DNA from: Yoonia ponticola
GTDB lineage: Bacteria > Pseudomonadota > Alphaproteobacteria > Rhodobacterales > Rhodobacteraceae
DNA: 64,000 bases
Reading direction: 5' to 3'
Assembly: GCF_014199395.1 (NCBI RefSeq)
Contig: NZ_JACIJM010000013.1
Location: 1-64,000, forward strand
The notes beneath the pieces were generated by a model, which searched no databases, was not told where the DNA came from, and worked only from the letters and a program-made list of their open reading frames with translations. Both the position numbers and the translations under genes were made by a program. Shown in pieces: positions 8,069 through 17,151 of the stretch; positions within the stretch are counted from its first letter, which is position 1; the number at the start of each line of letters is the position of its first letter.

Positions 8069-9079
8069 ATGAAAAACGTAAGTCTAATTTCAGCAATTGC
8101 ACTCGTGGCTGCGACGGCGGGTTCAGCGCAAGCTCAGACGCTTGAAAAAGTAATCAGCGAAGGCGTTCTTGCCTGTGGCGTAAGTGAAGGCGTTCCGGGC
8201 TTTTCAAACCCGAACTCAGAAGGCGTTTGGGAAGGTCTCGACGTTGATATCTGCCGCGCAGTTGCGGCTGCTGTTTTGGGCGATTCGGACGCCGTGCGCT
8301 TTTCGCCTTTGACGTCGAGCCAAAAGATTTTGGCAGTGTCGAGCGGCCAAGTTGATATGACGTCGCGCACAACCACGTGGACGATGAAGCGTGATAGCTC
8401 TGAGGGCGTCGATTTTACGCAGGTGGTGTTCTATGACGGCCAAGGCTTTATGGTCCGTGCGGAATCCGGGATAACGGATGCCAATCAGCTCGACTCTGCG
8501 ACGGTTTGTGTAACGACGGGTACGACGACGGAACTGAACCTTGCCGATTTTGCGCGTGCCCAGAACATCACCATCGAACCCGTTGTCTTTGAAGGTAAAC
8601 GTGAAGCGGTGGCTGCGTATGAATCCGGTCGTTGCGATGCGTTGACAACAGATGCGAGCCAGCTTGGCGCGTTTCGGACCAGCTTTATCGATCCAGAAGC
8701 GCATACAATCTTGGACACGCTGATTTCCAAAGAACCGTTGGCCCCGCTTGTCGCGCATGGCGATAACCAGTGGAAAGACATCGTGACCTGGACCATCTTT
8801 GGTCTGATCTCAGCAGAAGAGTTGGGCATCACATCCGAAAACGTCGAAGACCTTGCCGCCAATTCTGACAATCCAGATGTTCAACGTTTGCTGGGTGTGT
8901 CCGGCGATACTGGTGGTTTCATTGGGCTGGAAGGGACGTGGATGAAAGATGTGATCGCGTCTGTTGGCAATTATGGCGAAATCTTTGATCGCAACCTGAC
9001 CCAAACATTGGGCCTAGAGCGCGGTTTGAACGCACAGTGGAACGATGGCGGTATCTTGTACGCGATGCCGATCCGCTGA
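8069..9079 (+). CDS. aapJ: General L-amino-acid ABC transporter, periplasmic binding protein
   Basis: The 336-residue protein starts at the ATG at 8069, which gives a clean signal peptide (MKNVSLISAIALVAAT..SAQA-Q); upstream in-frame starts add an implausible leader. Family-3 binding-protein markers are LACGVSEGVPGFS, GLDVDICRAVAAAVLGD, TSRTTTWTMKRD, VCVTTGTTTELNL, ASVGNYGEIFDRNL and LNAQWNDGGILYAMP. It delivers glutamate/aspartate-type and other L-amino acids to AapQMP (BztABCD-like). A strong stem-loop follows before aapQ, consistent with the binding protein being made in excess over the permease. Confidence 0.93.
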   Translation: MKNVSLISAIALVAATAGSAQAQTLEKVISEGVLACGVSEGVPGFSNPNSEGVWEGLDVDICRAVAAAVLGDSDAVRFSPLTSSQKILAVSSGQVDMTSRTTTWTMKRDSSEGVDFTQVVFYDGQGFMVRAESGITDANQLDSATVCVTTGTTTELNLADFARAQNITIEPVVFEGKREAVAAYESGRCDALTTDASQLGAFRTSFIDPEAHTILDTLISKEPLAPLVAHGDNQWKDIVTWTIFGLISAEELGITSENVEDLAANSDNPDVQRLLGVSGDTGGFIGLEGTWMKDVIASVGNYGEIFDRNLTQTLGLERGLNAQWNDGGILYAMPIR

Positions 9080-9100
9080 TCCGTTGATCTGAAAGTGAAG

Positions 9101-9128
9101 CAGAAACAGGCCGCGTTGCCTGTTTCTG
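9101..9128 (+). terminator. Stem-loop between aapJ and aapQ
   Basis: The 11-bp perfect inverted repeat CAGAAACAGGC / GCCTGTTTCTG has a 6-base loop and only a short T-rich tail. It probably gives partial termination or protects the aapJ message, raising binding-protein yield over the downstream genes. Confidence 0.75.
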
Positions 9129-9158
9129 TAATTTCCCCTCTGTTCAATGGAAGTTGCG

Positions 9159-10331
9159 ATGTCGAGTATTCCCAAAATCAAATCAAAGAGCCTGAGTGGA
9201 CAGGTCTTGTGGGCGGTGTTTGCCCAAGGCGCTGTCCTCGTCGTCGTCCTGAGTGCGGCCTATTTTCTGTTCCAAAACACCCAAGCGAACTTGGACGCCA
9301 AAGGCATCAAAAGCGGCTTTGCGTTTCTGGGACATGAGGCGGGTTTGCCGATTGGCGATAGCCTGATCGAATATAACCCCACCAAGAGTTATGGTTACGC
9401 CTTTCTTGTCGGTATTCTGAATACACTTATGGTGTCGGTGCTTGCGATTATCTTGAGTACGATTTTGGGGATTTTGGTCGGTGTCGCGCGTGTGTCAAAT
9501 AACTGGTTGCTTGCTAGGCTCGCCGCTATTTATGTCGAAACGCTGCGCAACATTCCGTTGCTGTTAACGCTGATCTTTACCTACATTATTATCATCGGGT
9601 CCTTGCCGCACCCACGCGACGCGATCTCGTTGTTTGATGGGTATTTTCTTAGCAATCGCGGCATCTATATTCCCAAGCCCATCGCCGAAGACGGGTTCGG
9701 GATCTTCATCATCGCGGCCATCGTCGCATCCGTGCTGGCGATCAGCTTTGGGGTTTGGGCCAAGCAGTACAAACGCCGTACGGGCAGGTTGGTCCCCGGT
9801 ATCTGGGGCGGCTTGGCGATCTTTGCGGTGCTCACGGGCCTCGCGTTTCTGGCTACGGGCAATCCTATCGGGTCAGAAACGCCAGAGTTTCGCGGCTTTA
9901 ACTTCAGCGGCGGTCTGGGGCTAAAACCTGAATTTGTGGCGTTACTGACCGGCCTCGTTTTATACACGGCAGCCTACATCGGCGAGAACGTGCGAAGCGG
10001 TATCGAATCCGTCCATGCGGGCCAGATTGAGGCGGCAAATGCGCTGGGCGTGCCCAGTGGCGTTGTTACCCGACTTGTGATGTTGCCCCAAGCGTTGCGC
10101 GTTACCATTCCGGCCACGACCAACGACTATGCGAGTTTGGTCAAGAACAGTTCGCTTGCGGTGGCAATTGGGTTCCCCGACATGGTGTCCATCGGTGGTA
10201 CGATCATTGGTCAAAATGGGCAAGCCATTGAAGTTATTGCGATGTGGATGGCGGTTTATCTGACAATCAACATGTTGATTTCGTTTGGGATGAACTTGTT
10301 GAACTCTCGCGTGCAGATTGTGGAAAGGTAA
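9159..10331 (+). CDS. aapQ: General L-amino-acid ABC transporter, permease AapQ
   Basis: The 390-residue inner-membrane permease belongs to the long AapQ/BztB class. A first helix (QVLWAVFAQGAVLVVVLSAAYFLF) and a periplasmic stretch precede the HisM-type core (ILNTLMVSVLAIILSTILGILVG; YVETLRNIPLLLTLIF). The cytoplasmic EAA-type loop reads GQIEAANALGVPSG, with LPQALRVTIP after it. A long insertion between the core helices (about 150-265) is typical of this class. The start chosen at 9159 has GGAAG six bases upstream; an ATG at 9147 lacks such a site. It pairs with AapM, four bases downstream. Confidence 0.92.
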   Translation: MSSIPKIKSKSLSGQVLWAVFAQGAVLVVVLSAAYFLFQNTQANLDAKGIKSGFAFLGHEAGLPIGDSLIEYNPTKSYGYAFLVGILNTLMVSVLAIILSTILGILVGVARVSNNWLLARLAAIYVETLRNIPLLLTLIFTYIIIIGSLPHPRDAISLFDGYFLSNRGIYIPKPIAEDGFGIFIIAAIVASVLAISFGVWAKQYKRRTGRLVPGIWGGLAIFAVLTGLAFLATGNPIGSETPEFRGFNFSGGLGLKPEFVALLTGLVLYTAAYIGENVRSGIESVHAGQIEAANALGVPSGVVTRLVMLPQALRVTIPATTNDYASLVKNSSLAVAIGFPDMVSIGGTIIGQNGQAIEVIAMWMAVYLTINMLISFGMNLLNSRVQIVER

Positions 10332-10335
10332 GTCG

Positions 10336-11451
10336 ATGACACAGATAACCTCGGAAGCTGACACCAAAACCTTTGAACCTTTAGCCGCGCGCGGCGCACC
10401 GACACGACAAATAGGCCCCTTGAACTGGTTGCGCAAAAACTTGTTCAGTGGCTGGTTGAACAGCCTGACGTCCCTGGTGCTGATCGGTGTGCTACTTTGG
10501 GTTTTGCCAGTGATGATCAATTGGCTGTTCCTTGATGCGGTCTTTCGCGGGAACGGCGAGGTTTGCCGTCAAAGTGCGGGTGCCTGTTGGCCATTCATCT
10601 ATGAAAAAATCCCCGTGTTGATGGTGGGCGTGTACCCGCAGGAACTGATTTGGCGGCCCGCTGTGGCTGGCGTTGCGTTGCTGGCCTTGGTGTACTTAAC
10701 ATTCTCGGACAGAATACGCGGGTTTGTCCTGATCAGTGCTTGGTTGGCCTTGCCGCTGTTTGCATTGGTCATGATTGGCGGTGCCTTTGGCATGACAGAG
10801 GTTAATCAATCCCTTTGGGGTGGATTAATGCTGAGCATCTTGCTTGCGCTCGTTGGTGTCATTGTATCGATCCCGCTTGGTGTGATGCTGGCGCTGGGCC
10901 GTTTCTACGGATCGCCGCTGGTGAAGGCACTATGCATCGGGTTCATCGAGCTTATTCGCGGCGTCCCATTGATTACGATCCTCTTCATGGTTTCGGTAAT
11001 GATGCCGCTTTTCCTGCCACCCGAGATGATCATCAATAACCTGATGCGCATTCAAATCGGCATGATCTTCTTTTCAGCCGCCTACATGGCCGAGGTAATT
11101 AGAGGCGGGTTGCAAGCCATACCCAAGGGGCAAACTGAGGCGTCATTGGCCTTGGGCGTTAGCCCAAACCGCACAATCCTGTTTGTGATCGTGCCACAGG
11201 CGCTACGTCATGTTCTGCCACCTCTGATCGGGCGTTGCATCGCGTTGTTCAAAGACACGTCGCTGGTCATCATCGTGGGGCTTTTGGACTTCCTTGGCAT
11301 GATCAAAGGGGCCGCCCTTGATCCCGATTGGCTCGGGTTCCAGACCGAAGCCTATTTTTTCGCAGCCTTTGTATATTGGCTCATTTGTTACAGCCTTAGC
11401 CGTTATGGTCGTGCCCTCGAAAATCGCGGACCAAACGGCGCAAAACGCTAA
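10336..11451 (+). CDS. aapM: General L-amino-acid ABC transporter, permease AapM
   Basis: The 371-residue second permease has a cytoplasmic N-terminus, a first helix (LNSLTSLVLIGVLLWVLPVMI), an extra N-terminal helix block and a C-terminal HisM-type core (LLALVGVIVSIPLGVMLALGR; IELIRGVPLITILF). The EAA loop reads KGQTEASLALGVSPN, with PQALRHVLPP after it. ATG 10336 follows a GGAAAGG site that overlaps the aapQ end, indicating translational coupling; the in-frame ATG at 10318 lies inside aapQ. It forms the heterodimeric channel with AapQ and is energised by AapP. Confidence 0.92.
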   Translation: MTQITSEADTKTFEPLAARGAPTRQIGPLNWLRKNLFSGWLNSLTSLVLIGVLLWVLPVMINWLFLDAVFRGNGEVCRQSAGACWPFIYEKIPVLMVGVYPQELIWRPAVAGVALLALVYLTFSDRIRGFVLISAWLALPLFALVMIGGAFGMTEVNQSLWGGLMLSILLALVGVIVSIPLGVMLALGRFYGSPLVKALCIGFIELIRGVPLITILFMVSVMMPLFLPPEMIINNLMRIQIGMIFFSAAYMAEVIRGGLQAIPKGQTEASLALGVSPNRTILFVIVPQALRHVLPPLIGRCIALFKDTSLVIIVGLLDFLGMIKGAALDPDWLGFQTEAYFFAAFVYWLICYSLSRYGRALENRGPNGAKR

Positions 11452-11466
11452 AGTTAGGAGATTTCC

Positions 11467-12237
11467 ATGACAACGAAAATTGAAAGCCGCGTCACGACCA
11501 ATGAAACCGTGATTGAAGTGGCAAAGGTTAACAAATGGTTCGGCGATTTCCATGTGCTGAAGGACGTGTCGCTGTCGGTCAAAAAAGGCGAACGCATCGT
11601 GATTTGCGGTCCGTCTGGGTCGGGTAAATCGACATTGATCCGTTGCATCAACCATCTTGAAGAACACCAAGAAGGTAGGATTACGGTGAACGGCACTGTG
11701 CTTGATGAAAACCTGAAAAATATCACCAACGTCCGTCGCGAAGTTGGCATGGTGTTTCAGCAATTCAATCTGTTTCCTCACATGACCATTCTGGATAACC
11801 TGTGTTTTGCACCGGTTTGGGCGCGCAATATGCCGCGTAAAGAGGCCGAAGATACGGCAGTTATGTATCTGGAACGCGTGGGCATTGCGGAGCAAAGAGA
11901 CAAATACCCCGGTCAACTTTCGGGCGGTCAGCAGCAACGTGTCGCGATTGCGCGGTCGCTGTGTATGAATCCGTCTGTGATGTTGTTTGACGAGCCGACA
12001 TCGGCGCTTGATCCGGAAATGATTAAAGAAGTTTTGGATGTTATGGTTGAGCTTGCCAGTTCTGGCATGACGATGATCTGCGTGACCCACGAGATGTCGT
12101 TTGCGCGTCTGGTTGCTGACCGCGTCATCTTTATGGATGGCGGTGAGATCGTGGAAGAAAACACGCCTGACAAGTTCTTTGATAATCCGCAAATTGATCG
12201 GACCCAAAAATTCTTAAGTCAAATTCTGGCTCATTAG
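11467..12237 (+). CDS. aapP: General L-amino-acid ABC transporter, ATPase AapP
   Basis: This is a 256-residue GlnQ-type ATPase. Walker [10 protein letters not shown] is near residue 47, the Q-loop [11 protein letters not shown] follows, then signature [15 protein letters not shown], Walker [15 protein letters not shown] and H-loop CVTHEMSF. It closes the aapJQMP operon, 15 bases after aapM with a TAGGAG ribosome site. ATP hydrolysis on the cytoplasmic face drives uptake through AapQM. Confidence 0.95.
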   Translation: MTTKIESRVTTNETVIEVAKVNKWFGDFHVLKDVSLSVKKGERIVICGPSGSGKSTLIRCINHLEEHQEGRITVNGTVLDENLKNITNVRREVGMVFQQFNLFPHMTILDNLCFAPVWARNMPRKEAEDTAVMYLERVGIAEQRDKYPGQLSGGQQQRVAIARSLCMNPSVMLFDEPTSALDPEMIKEVLDVMVELASSGMTMICVTHEMSFARLVADRVIFMDGGEIVEENTPDKFFDNPQIDRTQKFLSQILAH

Positions 12238-12296
12238 GCGCATGATCTACCGCCCACGGTGTCCCTTTTTGAAATCCCCCTTCGGAGGACGAGACC

Positions 12297-13898
12297 ATTT
12301 CTAGTACTGCAACTCTTGTTCAAATAATCGGATCTGTCGCCCTTATGTTATGGGGCATCCGGCTGATCCGAACGGGTATCATGCGTGCGTTTGGAGGGTC
12401 ATTAAGGCATGTTCTGGGGGCGATCACCAACGGGCGGATCATGTCTTTTGGCGTTGGGGCTGGCGTCACGGTTTTCATCCAAAGCAGCACAGCCACAGCG
12501 ATGATTATTGCCTCACTGGCGAGCAAAGGATTGGTCGGCGCACCTGCGGCGCTTGCGGTGATGTTGGGTGCGGATGTTGGCACGTCAGTCGCCGCGCAAA
12601 TCTTGTCGTTCGATTTAAGCACGGCGTCCTATGGCCTTATCTTCGTAGGTTTTGTGATCCATTCGCAGTCTGTAGACCATGTAAAACGACAGATAGGGCG
12701 GTCGATTTTGGGGCTGGGCATGGTCCTGTTGGCGCTCTCGCTGATACGCATGTCGTCTGCGCCGCTGCGGGATTCTGCACTATTGGTTGATCTGTTGACG
12801 ACGCTTGAAAGCGAGATGTTGTTAACGTTGTTTATTGTCGCGGTGTTAACGTGGTTGATACATTCCAGCCTCGCGGTCGTGTTGTTGACAGCGTCACTTT
12901 ATGCAGCGGGCGTGATCCAAACTGAAATGGGTTTGCTAATGATTTTGGGGGCAAATATTGGCGGCACAATTCCGGCAATTATCGCAACAATGAATGCCGA
13001 AGTCGAAGGGCAGCGCGTTGCCATGGGGAACGCGGTTTTTAAACTGACGGCCTGCCTGCTGGTGCTTCCGATCCTTCATTTTAAGGGCGATATTCTGATC
13101 GGTTATTTGGGCGAAACCCATGCGCTGATTAACTTTCATACGGTGTTCAACATATTTGTAGCGGTTTTGTTTTTGCCTTGGGTCGGGGTGTTCGCGCGTC
13201 TGTTTGAGCGGTTGATACCTGCAACAGAACAAGAGGGGGCCGAGCGTGTTGTGCGGTATTTGGATCGCGATCTTTTGGAGACACCCACACTGGCGCTTGC
13301 GAGTGCATCGCGCGAATTGAACCGCATCCCAGAACAGATCGAAGAGGCATTGCTTGCGCTTAAAACTGCTGTGCTCACCGATGATCTCGCTACGGTCACG
13401 ATTGCGATGAAAAACCACGCCAATGTCGCAGCAACCTTAGATGCGCTGAAGTTTTACCTCAGCGATGTGACCCGTGGCGAAATTTCGGACAACGAAAGCG
13501 ATCGTGCCATGAACATGGTGCTGTTGTCCGCAAATCTGGGGCATGTCTCGGAACTGGTGCTGAACGCCGTGACTTTGTGTGAAGCGCGCATCAGGGATCA
13601 AGTGCGGTTCTCGAATGAGGGCCGGGACGAGCTTTTGCCGCTGATCGATATTATCCTTCAAGGGTTGCGCCATACCCTGGTTTCTTCGCTTCAGGGCGAC
13701 AGTCAAGTCCGCAAAAACATCAACAAACAGCGCAAAGAATTGGATAATTTGGTCGAAGCTAGCTGGCAGGCCCATTTCCGACGTCTTAGTGAAGGGAATC
13801 CGTCTGCGATATCGACATCCGGTTTACACAGCGAACTTCTACGCGATTTTACCCGTATTTTTTATCATATCCATGCCGCGTCCAAGGTCGGCATCTGA
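12297..13898 (+). CDS. Na+/phosphate-cotransporter-type membrane protein with PhoU-like domain
   Basis: The N-terminal two thirds is a Na/Pi-cotransporter (NptA/YjbB) membrane domain with two QSS-type repeats: FIQSSTATAMIIASLASKGL near residue 60 and LIHSSLAVVLLTASLY near 185. GANIGGTIPAIIATM is also family-typical. The last ~200 residues are helical and PhoU-like. The first ATG (12345) would cut into the first helix and has no ribosome site. An in-frame ATT at 12297 sits eight bases after GGAGG and restores a normal N-terminus (SSTATLVQIIGSVALMLWG), giving 533 residues; I prefer this rare start. The likely role is Na-coupled phosphate movement, but many YjbB-like proteins are not proven importers. 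Confidence 0.8.
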   Translation: MSSTATLVQIIGSVALMLWGIRLIRTGIMRAFGGSLRHVLGAITNGRIMSFGVGAGVTVFIQSSTATAMIIASLASKGLVGAPAALAVMLGADVGTSVAAQILSFDLSTASYGLIFVGFVIHSQSVDHVKRQIGRSILGLGMVLLALSLIRMSSAPLRDSALLVDLLTTLESEMLLTLFIVAVLTWLIHSSLAVVLLTASLYAAGVIQTEMGLLMILGANIGGTIPAIIATMNAEVEGQRVAMGNAVFKLTACLLVLPILHFKGDILIGYLGETHALINFHTVFNIFVAVLFLPWVGVFARLFERLIPATEQEGAERVVRYLDRDLLETPTLALASASRELNRIPEQIEEALLALKTAVLTDDLATVTIAMKNHANVAATLDALKFYLSDVTRGEISDNESDRAMNMVLLSANLGHVSELVLNAVTLCEARIRDQVRFSNEGRDELLPLIDIILQGLRHTLVSSLQGDSQVRKNINKQRKELDNLVEASWQAHFRRLSEGNPSAISTSGLHSELLRDFTRIFYHIHAASKVGI

Positions 13899-14121
13899 TG
13901 TAAATTTCGGTTTTTGATATTTTAAGATCGGAATGGGGCAAAAGTTGTGACCGCACCGATCGGCGCGGTGAGAGCGATTGCTGCCGCTGGGTTGTCGCTG
14001 AGTGGTGAAACCATGCGCAGCATTGGCAACGATATGCATGAACGCTATAAGGAAACATCATTGGGGGGCTTGGCCCTTTTCGTCACCGCTTGCTGAGGCA
14101 ACAAGCCAAGAACTGAGCGAT

Positions 14122-14763
14122 ATGCGCAAAATACTTATTGTCGATGATCATTCAGTCATCCGGTCCGGAATGAAAACCCTGTTAGAGCTGGAGCTTGGTG
14201 ACGTTCAGGTTTTGGCGGCAGCAACCGTGGCTGATGCATTGCAGATCGTACGAGACAGCAAACCCGTAGATTTATTGCTGCTCGATTTGAACTTACCGGA
14301 CTCGAAAGACTTTGATGGGCTAACGCGGCTCAAACAAGCAGACCCTGCAATGCCTATTGCGCTGGTGTCCGGTGATGAGGACGGCAGCACGATCCGCCGT
14401 GCAAGCGAAGCTGGTGCAGACGGCTATATCCCAAAGACGGCAGACCCTGACATCCTTGTTCATGCAGTGAGTTTGCTACTGAAGGGCGAGGTCTTTTTTC
14501 CCCGCGTTTTGTTTGAGCAGACTGTAGGCGACGCGCGTGTTGCCGTGGCGTCTGAACCAATACCTGCCCTGCCTGTGTTAACCGAGCGCCAGACAAACGT
14601 GTTTGATTGCATCGTTCAGGGGTTGTCGAATAAAGAAATTGCGCGTGAGCTTTTGCTAACGGAAAGCACGGTCAAAACGCATGTGGCAGCGATATTGCAG
14701 AAATTTCAGGTGAGTTCCCGTGGTAAATTGATGGCTCAAGCTGGGTTTCCTGCGCAGGAGTAA
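14122..14763 (+). CDS. NarL/FixJ-type response regulator
   Basis: The 213-residue protein has an N-terminal receiver (DD at residues 8-9, phospho-acceptor Asp55 in LLLLDLNLPD, then ALVSGDED and conserved Lys in YIPKTAD). It ends in a LuxR-type helix-turn-helix (LTERQTNVFDCIVQGLSNKEIARELLLTESTVKTHVAAIL). The ATG at 14122 begins MRKILIVDDH; the longer frame to 14002 adds an unlikely leader. It stands alone, about 220 bases after the Na/Pi gene. A kinase partner is not adjacent. The hybrid kinase at 3646-5778 is a candidate because DLRQP-type hybrid kinases often work with NarL-type regulators, but this is inference. Confidence 0.9.
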   Translation: MRKILIVDDHSVIRSGMKTLLELELGDVQVLAAATVADALQIVRDSKPVDLLLLDLNLPDSKDFDGLTRLKQADPAMPIALVSGDEDGSTIRRASEAGADGYIPKTADPDILVHAVSLLLKGEVFFPRVLFEQTVGDARVAVASEPIPALPVLTERQTNVFDCIVQGLSNKEIARELLLTESTVKTHVAAILQKFQVSSRGKLMAQAGFPAQE

Positions 14764-14785
14764 AGGACTGTCCTTAGATTTTCCT

Positions 14786-15682
14786 TCAAGCGACAAAATC
14801 GTTCAGGCTTGCCTTAAATGCTTCCATAAAATCCAAGGTTATGCGCGAAGGTAGCTTGTGGGTTGGCCTGACGAGGGAAACCTTATGAGGGATGCTTGGT
14901 GCGAAGGGGCGGAATTCTAGTCGGTCTTGGTACGTTCGCGCATCGATTTCGCTGACCACTGACACGCCCACGCCTAGGGCGACGAGTTCGCAAGCTGCCG
15001 TGAATTGCCGTGCTTCGACGACGTGTTTGGGGGCTACTGATGCTTTGTGGAATACATCGCTTAATGCACGGTAAAAACGGCTGTCGCGGCGTGTGTGGAT
15101 AAAGCGTTCTTGGTCTAGATGTTCGGGTTCGACTTTTTTCAACTGCGCGAACCGATGCCCTTTGGGAAAAATACAGACCGTTCTGATGTCGAGCGTTGTG
15201 CTGTCGATCGCTGGGTGACCGTCAAATCCGTCGGTGATGCCGCAATCGTATTGTTCGCCGATAATCCATTCGAGGATGCGTTCAGGGCGGTCTGGCTCCA
15301 ACGTGATTGTCACGTCTGTGCGCGTCCTGAGAAAATCAGTCACGACAGCGGGTAGGTGGCTAGTGGCGAAACCGGGAAGGCAGGCAACGCTGAGGTGTCC
15401 GGCTGTTCTGTCGTTTAGGTTTTGGCTGGTGTCGGTGATGTTTTTGAGAACTTCAAGCACACGCGTAATATCGGGCAGGATATAGCGGGCCTCTTGTGTG
15501 GGGACGAGCCGGCCATCTTTGCGTTCGAGTAGGGTAAAGCCCAACTCGCCTGATAAATCAGCCAGTAAACGACTGACGGCAGGTTGTGAAATTTCTAGGC
15601 TTTGGGCCGCCCGTGTCATCGTCCCGTGATCTACGACTGATTTAAGGGCTTCGAGCTGTCGCAGTTTGGGACGTGTTGTCAT
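14786..15682 (-). CDS. LysR-family regulator, divergent from ugp operon
   Basis: The 298-residue LysR regulator has an N-terminal winged helix (LRQLEALKSVVDHGTMTRAAQSLEISQPAVSRLLADLSGELGF) and a ligand-binding domain from about residue 90 (TAGHLSVACLPGFA; FIHTRRDSRFYR; LVALGVGVSVVSE). ATG 15682 starts MTTRPKLRQ and fits the family; the in-frame ATG at 15712 lies inside a palindrome that is probably its operator. It is transcribed away from ugpBAEC and likely controls it. Ugp systems in enterobacteria answer to PhoB, so LysR control would be specific to this lineage. Confidence 0.9.
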   Translation of the reverse strand: MTTRPKLRQLEALKSVVDHGTMTRAAQSLEISQPAVSRLLADLSGELGFTLLERKDGRLVPTQEARYILPDITRVLEVLKNITDTSQNLNDRTAGHLSVACLPGFATSHLPAVVTDFLRTRTDVTITLEPDRPERILEWIIGEQYDCGITDGFDGHPAIDSTTLDIRTVCIFPKGHRFAQLKKVEPEHLDQERFIHTRRDSRFYRALSDVFHKASVAPKHVVEARQFTAACELVALGVGVSVVSEIDARTYQDRLEFRPFAPSIPHKVSLVRPTHKLPSRITLDFMEAFKASLNDFVA

Positions 15683-15707
15683 TGTTGTTTTGTACCTTAT
15701 GCCGAGT

Positions 15708-15728
15708 TTCATAATGTTATGTTATGAA
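15708..15728. promoter_or_regulatory. Candidate LysR operator (perfect 7-bp inverted repeat)
   Basis: TTCATAA-N7-TTATGAA has exact arms and the T-N11-A pattern common to LysR sites. It lies 26-46 bases upstream of the chosen LysR start and about 100 bases upstream of ugpB, where one dimer could govern both directions. A second dyad, TCGGCG-aaac-CGCCGA at 15790-15805, lies closer to ugpB. Confidence 0.6.
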
Positions 15729-15826
15729 TTTCAGCCAAGGAATAGTCTTGAATTATGCGAAAGCTCGGATAACGTGTAGAAATTCCGTGTCGGCGAAACC
15801 GCCGATACGATTCCTGGGAGGAACAC

Positions 15827-17137
15827 ATGAAAAACCTGACAGCAGGCGCATTGATCGCCGGATCAACCATGCTTTCGCCGATTGCGGCGTTTGCGCAAAC
15901 CGAAGTCCAATTCTGGCATGCCTTCACAGGACGCCTTGGTGAATTGGTCGCGGTCCAAGTTGAAGATTTCAACGCAAGCCAAGACGATTTTACCGTCGTC
16001 GCATCCTTTAAAGGTAACTATTCCGAAACGTTAAACGCTGGTATCGCTGCGTTCCGTGCGGGCGAACAGCCTGAAATTCTTATGGTATTTGAAGTCGGCA
16101 CCGCGACGATGATGTCCGCAAAAGGCGCTGTCCGGTCTGTGACCGAAGTGATGGAAGCCTCTGGCGCCGCGTTCGATCCGGACGCTTATATCGGGTCCGT
16201 CAAAGGCTATTACACCAGCACAGACGGCGAAATGTTGTCGTTGCCATTCAACGCATCCACGCCTGTTTTGTGGGTGAACCGTGATGCATTCGAAGACGCT
16301 GGCGTCGATCCTGACACTGATCTGTCCACATGGCAGAACGTCGGAGAAGTGCTGGGTCAGCTGAAAGAAGGTGGCAGCACTTGCCCACTGACAACAGCTT
16401 GGCAGAGCTGGATTCAACTAGAAAACTTCTCAGCTTATCATGACGTTCCGTTCGCAACGCAGGCCAATGGTTTTGCCGGTGTTGATACGGAACTTGCGTT
16501 CAACGGACCTGCTCAGGTCGCGCATATCGCGGCAATGGGTGAATGGGCGCAGGACGGCAAATTTATCTATGCGGGTCGTCGTAATGAAGGCGGCGCAAAC
16601 TTCCGCGCTGGCGAATGTGCGTTGTTCACCGAGAGCTCTGCTGGCTACGCGGGCATCAAGGCTGAAGCCGAATTTGACTTCGACGTGCGTCCGCTTCCGT
16701 ATTGGGAAGGCGTCGGCAATAGCCCACAAAACACCATCATCGGTGGTGCATCTTTGTGGGTAATGGAAGGTCACGAAGAAGATGAATACGAAGGCGCTGC
16801 ACAGTTCCTCGCGTATCTGTCGTCGTCGGACGTCCAGGAGCAATGGCACAAAGATACAGGCTATTTGCCGATCACAACCGCCGCTGCGGACGCCACACGC
16901 GAGTCCGGTTTTTATGAAGAAAACCTTGGCACTGAAGTCGCCGTGATCCAGATGACCACAAACGAGCCTACCGAAAACTCCAAGGGTTTGCGTCTTGGGT
17001 CTTTTGATCAAATTCGCACGATCATCGACGAAGAACTCGAGGCTGTTTGGGCTGGTGATAAAGACGCGCAAGCGGCTCTTGATAGTGCTGTAATGCGTGG
17101 CGATCAATTGCTGCGCCGCTTTGAAGCTGCGAACTAA
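15827..17137 (+). CDS. ugpB: sn-Glycerol-3-phosphate ABC transporter, binding protein
   Basis: The 436-residue protein has a signal peptide (cleaved near AFAQ-TE) and a family-1 solute-binding fold. It matches UgpB at VQFWHAFTGRLGELVAVQVEDFNAS, SFKGNYSETLNAGIAAFRAG and PEILMVFEVGTATMM, and near residues 265-280 in FTESSAGYAG. Ligand is expected to be glycerol-3-phosphate or glycerophosphodiesters in the periplasm. GGGAGG precedes the ATG at good spacing. It is first of ugpBAEC, with an RNA stem-loop after it. Confidence 0.9.
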   Translation: MKNLTAGALIAGSTMLSPIAAFAQTEVQFWHAFTGRLGELVAVQVEDFNASQDDFTVVASFKGNYSETLNAGIAAFRAGEQPEILMVFEVGTATMMSAKGAVRSVTEVMEASGAAFDPDAYIGSVKGYYTSTDGEMLSLPFNASTPVLWVNRDAFEDAGVDPDTDLSTWQNVGEVLGQLKEGGSTCPLTTAWQSWIQLENFSAYHDVPFATQANGFAGVDTELAFNGPAQVAHIAAMGEWAQDGKFIYAGRRNEGGANFRAGECALFTESSAGYAGIKAEAEFDFDVRPLPYWEGVGNSPQNTIIGGASLWVMEGHEEDEYEGAAQFLAYLSSSDVQEQWHKDTGYLPITTAAADATRESGFYEENLGTEVAVIQMTTNEPTENSKGLRLGSFDQIRTIIDEELEAVWAGDKDAQAALDSAVMRGDQLLRRFEAAN

Positions 17138-17151
17138 ACAAACGTAAGATG

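Noticed and set aside
11203..12207. 334-codon minus-strand frame opposite aapM/aapP
   Set aside because: It spans two well-supported transporter genes and reads as a His/Arg-rich shadow typical of antisense frames.
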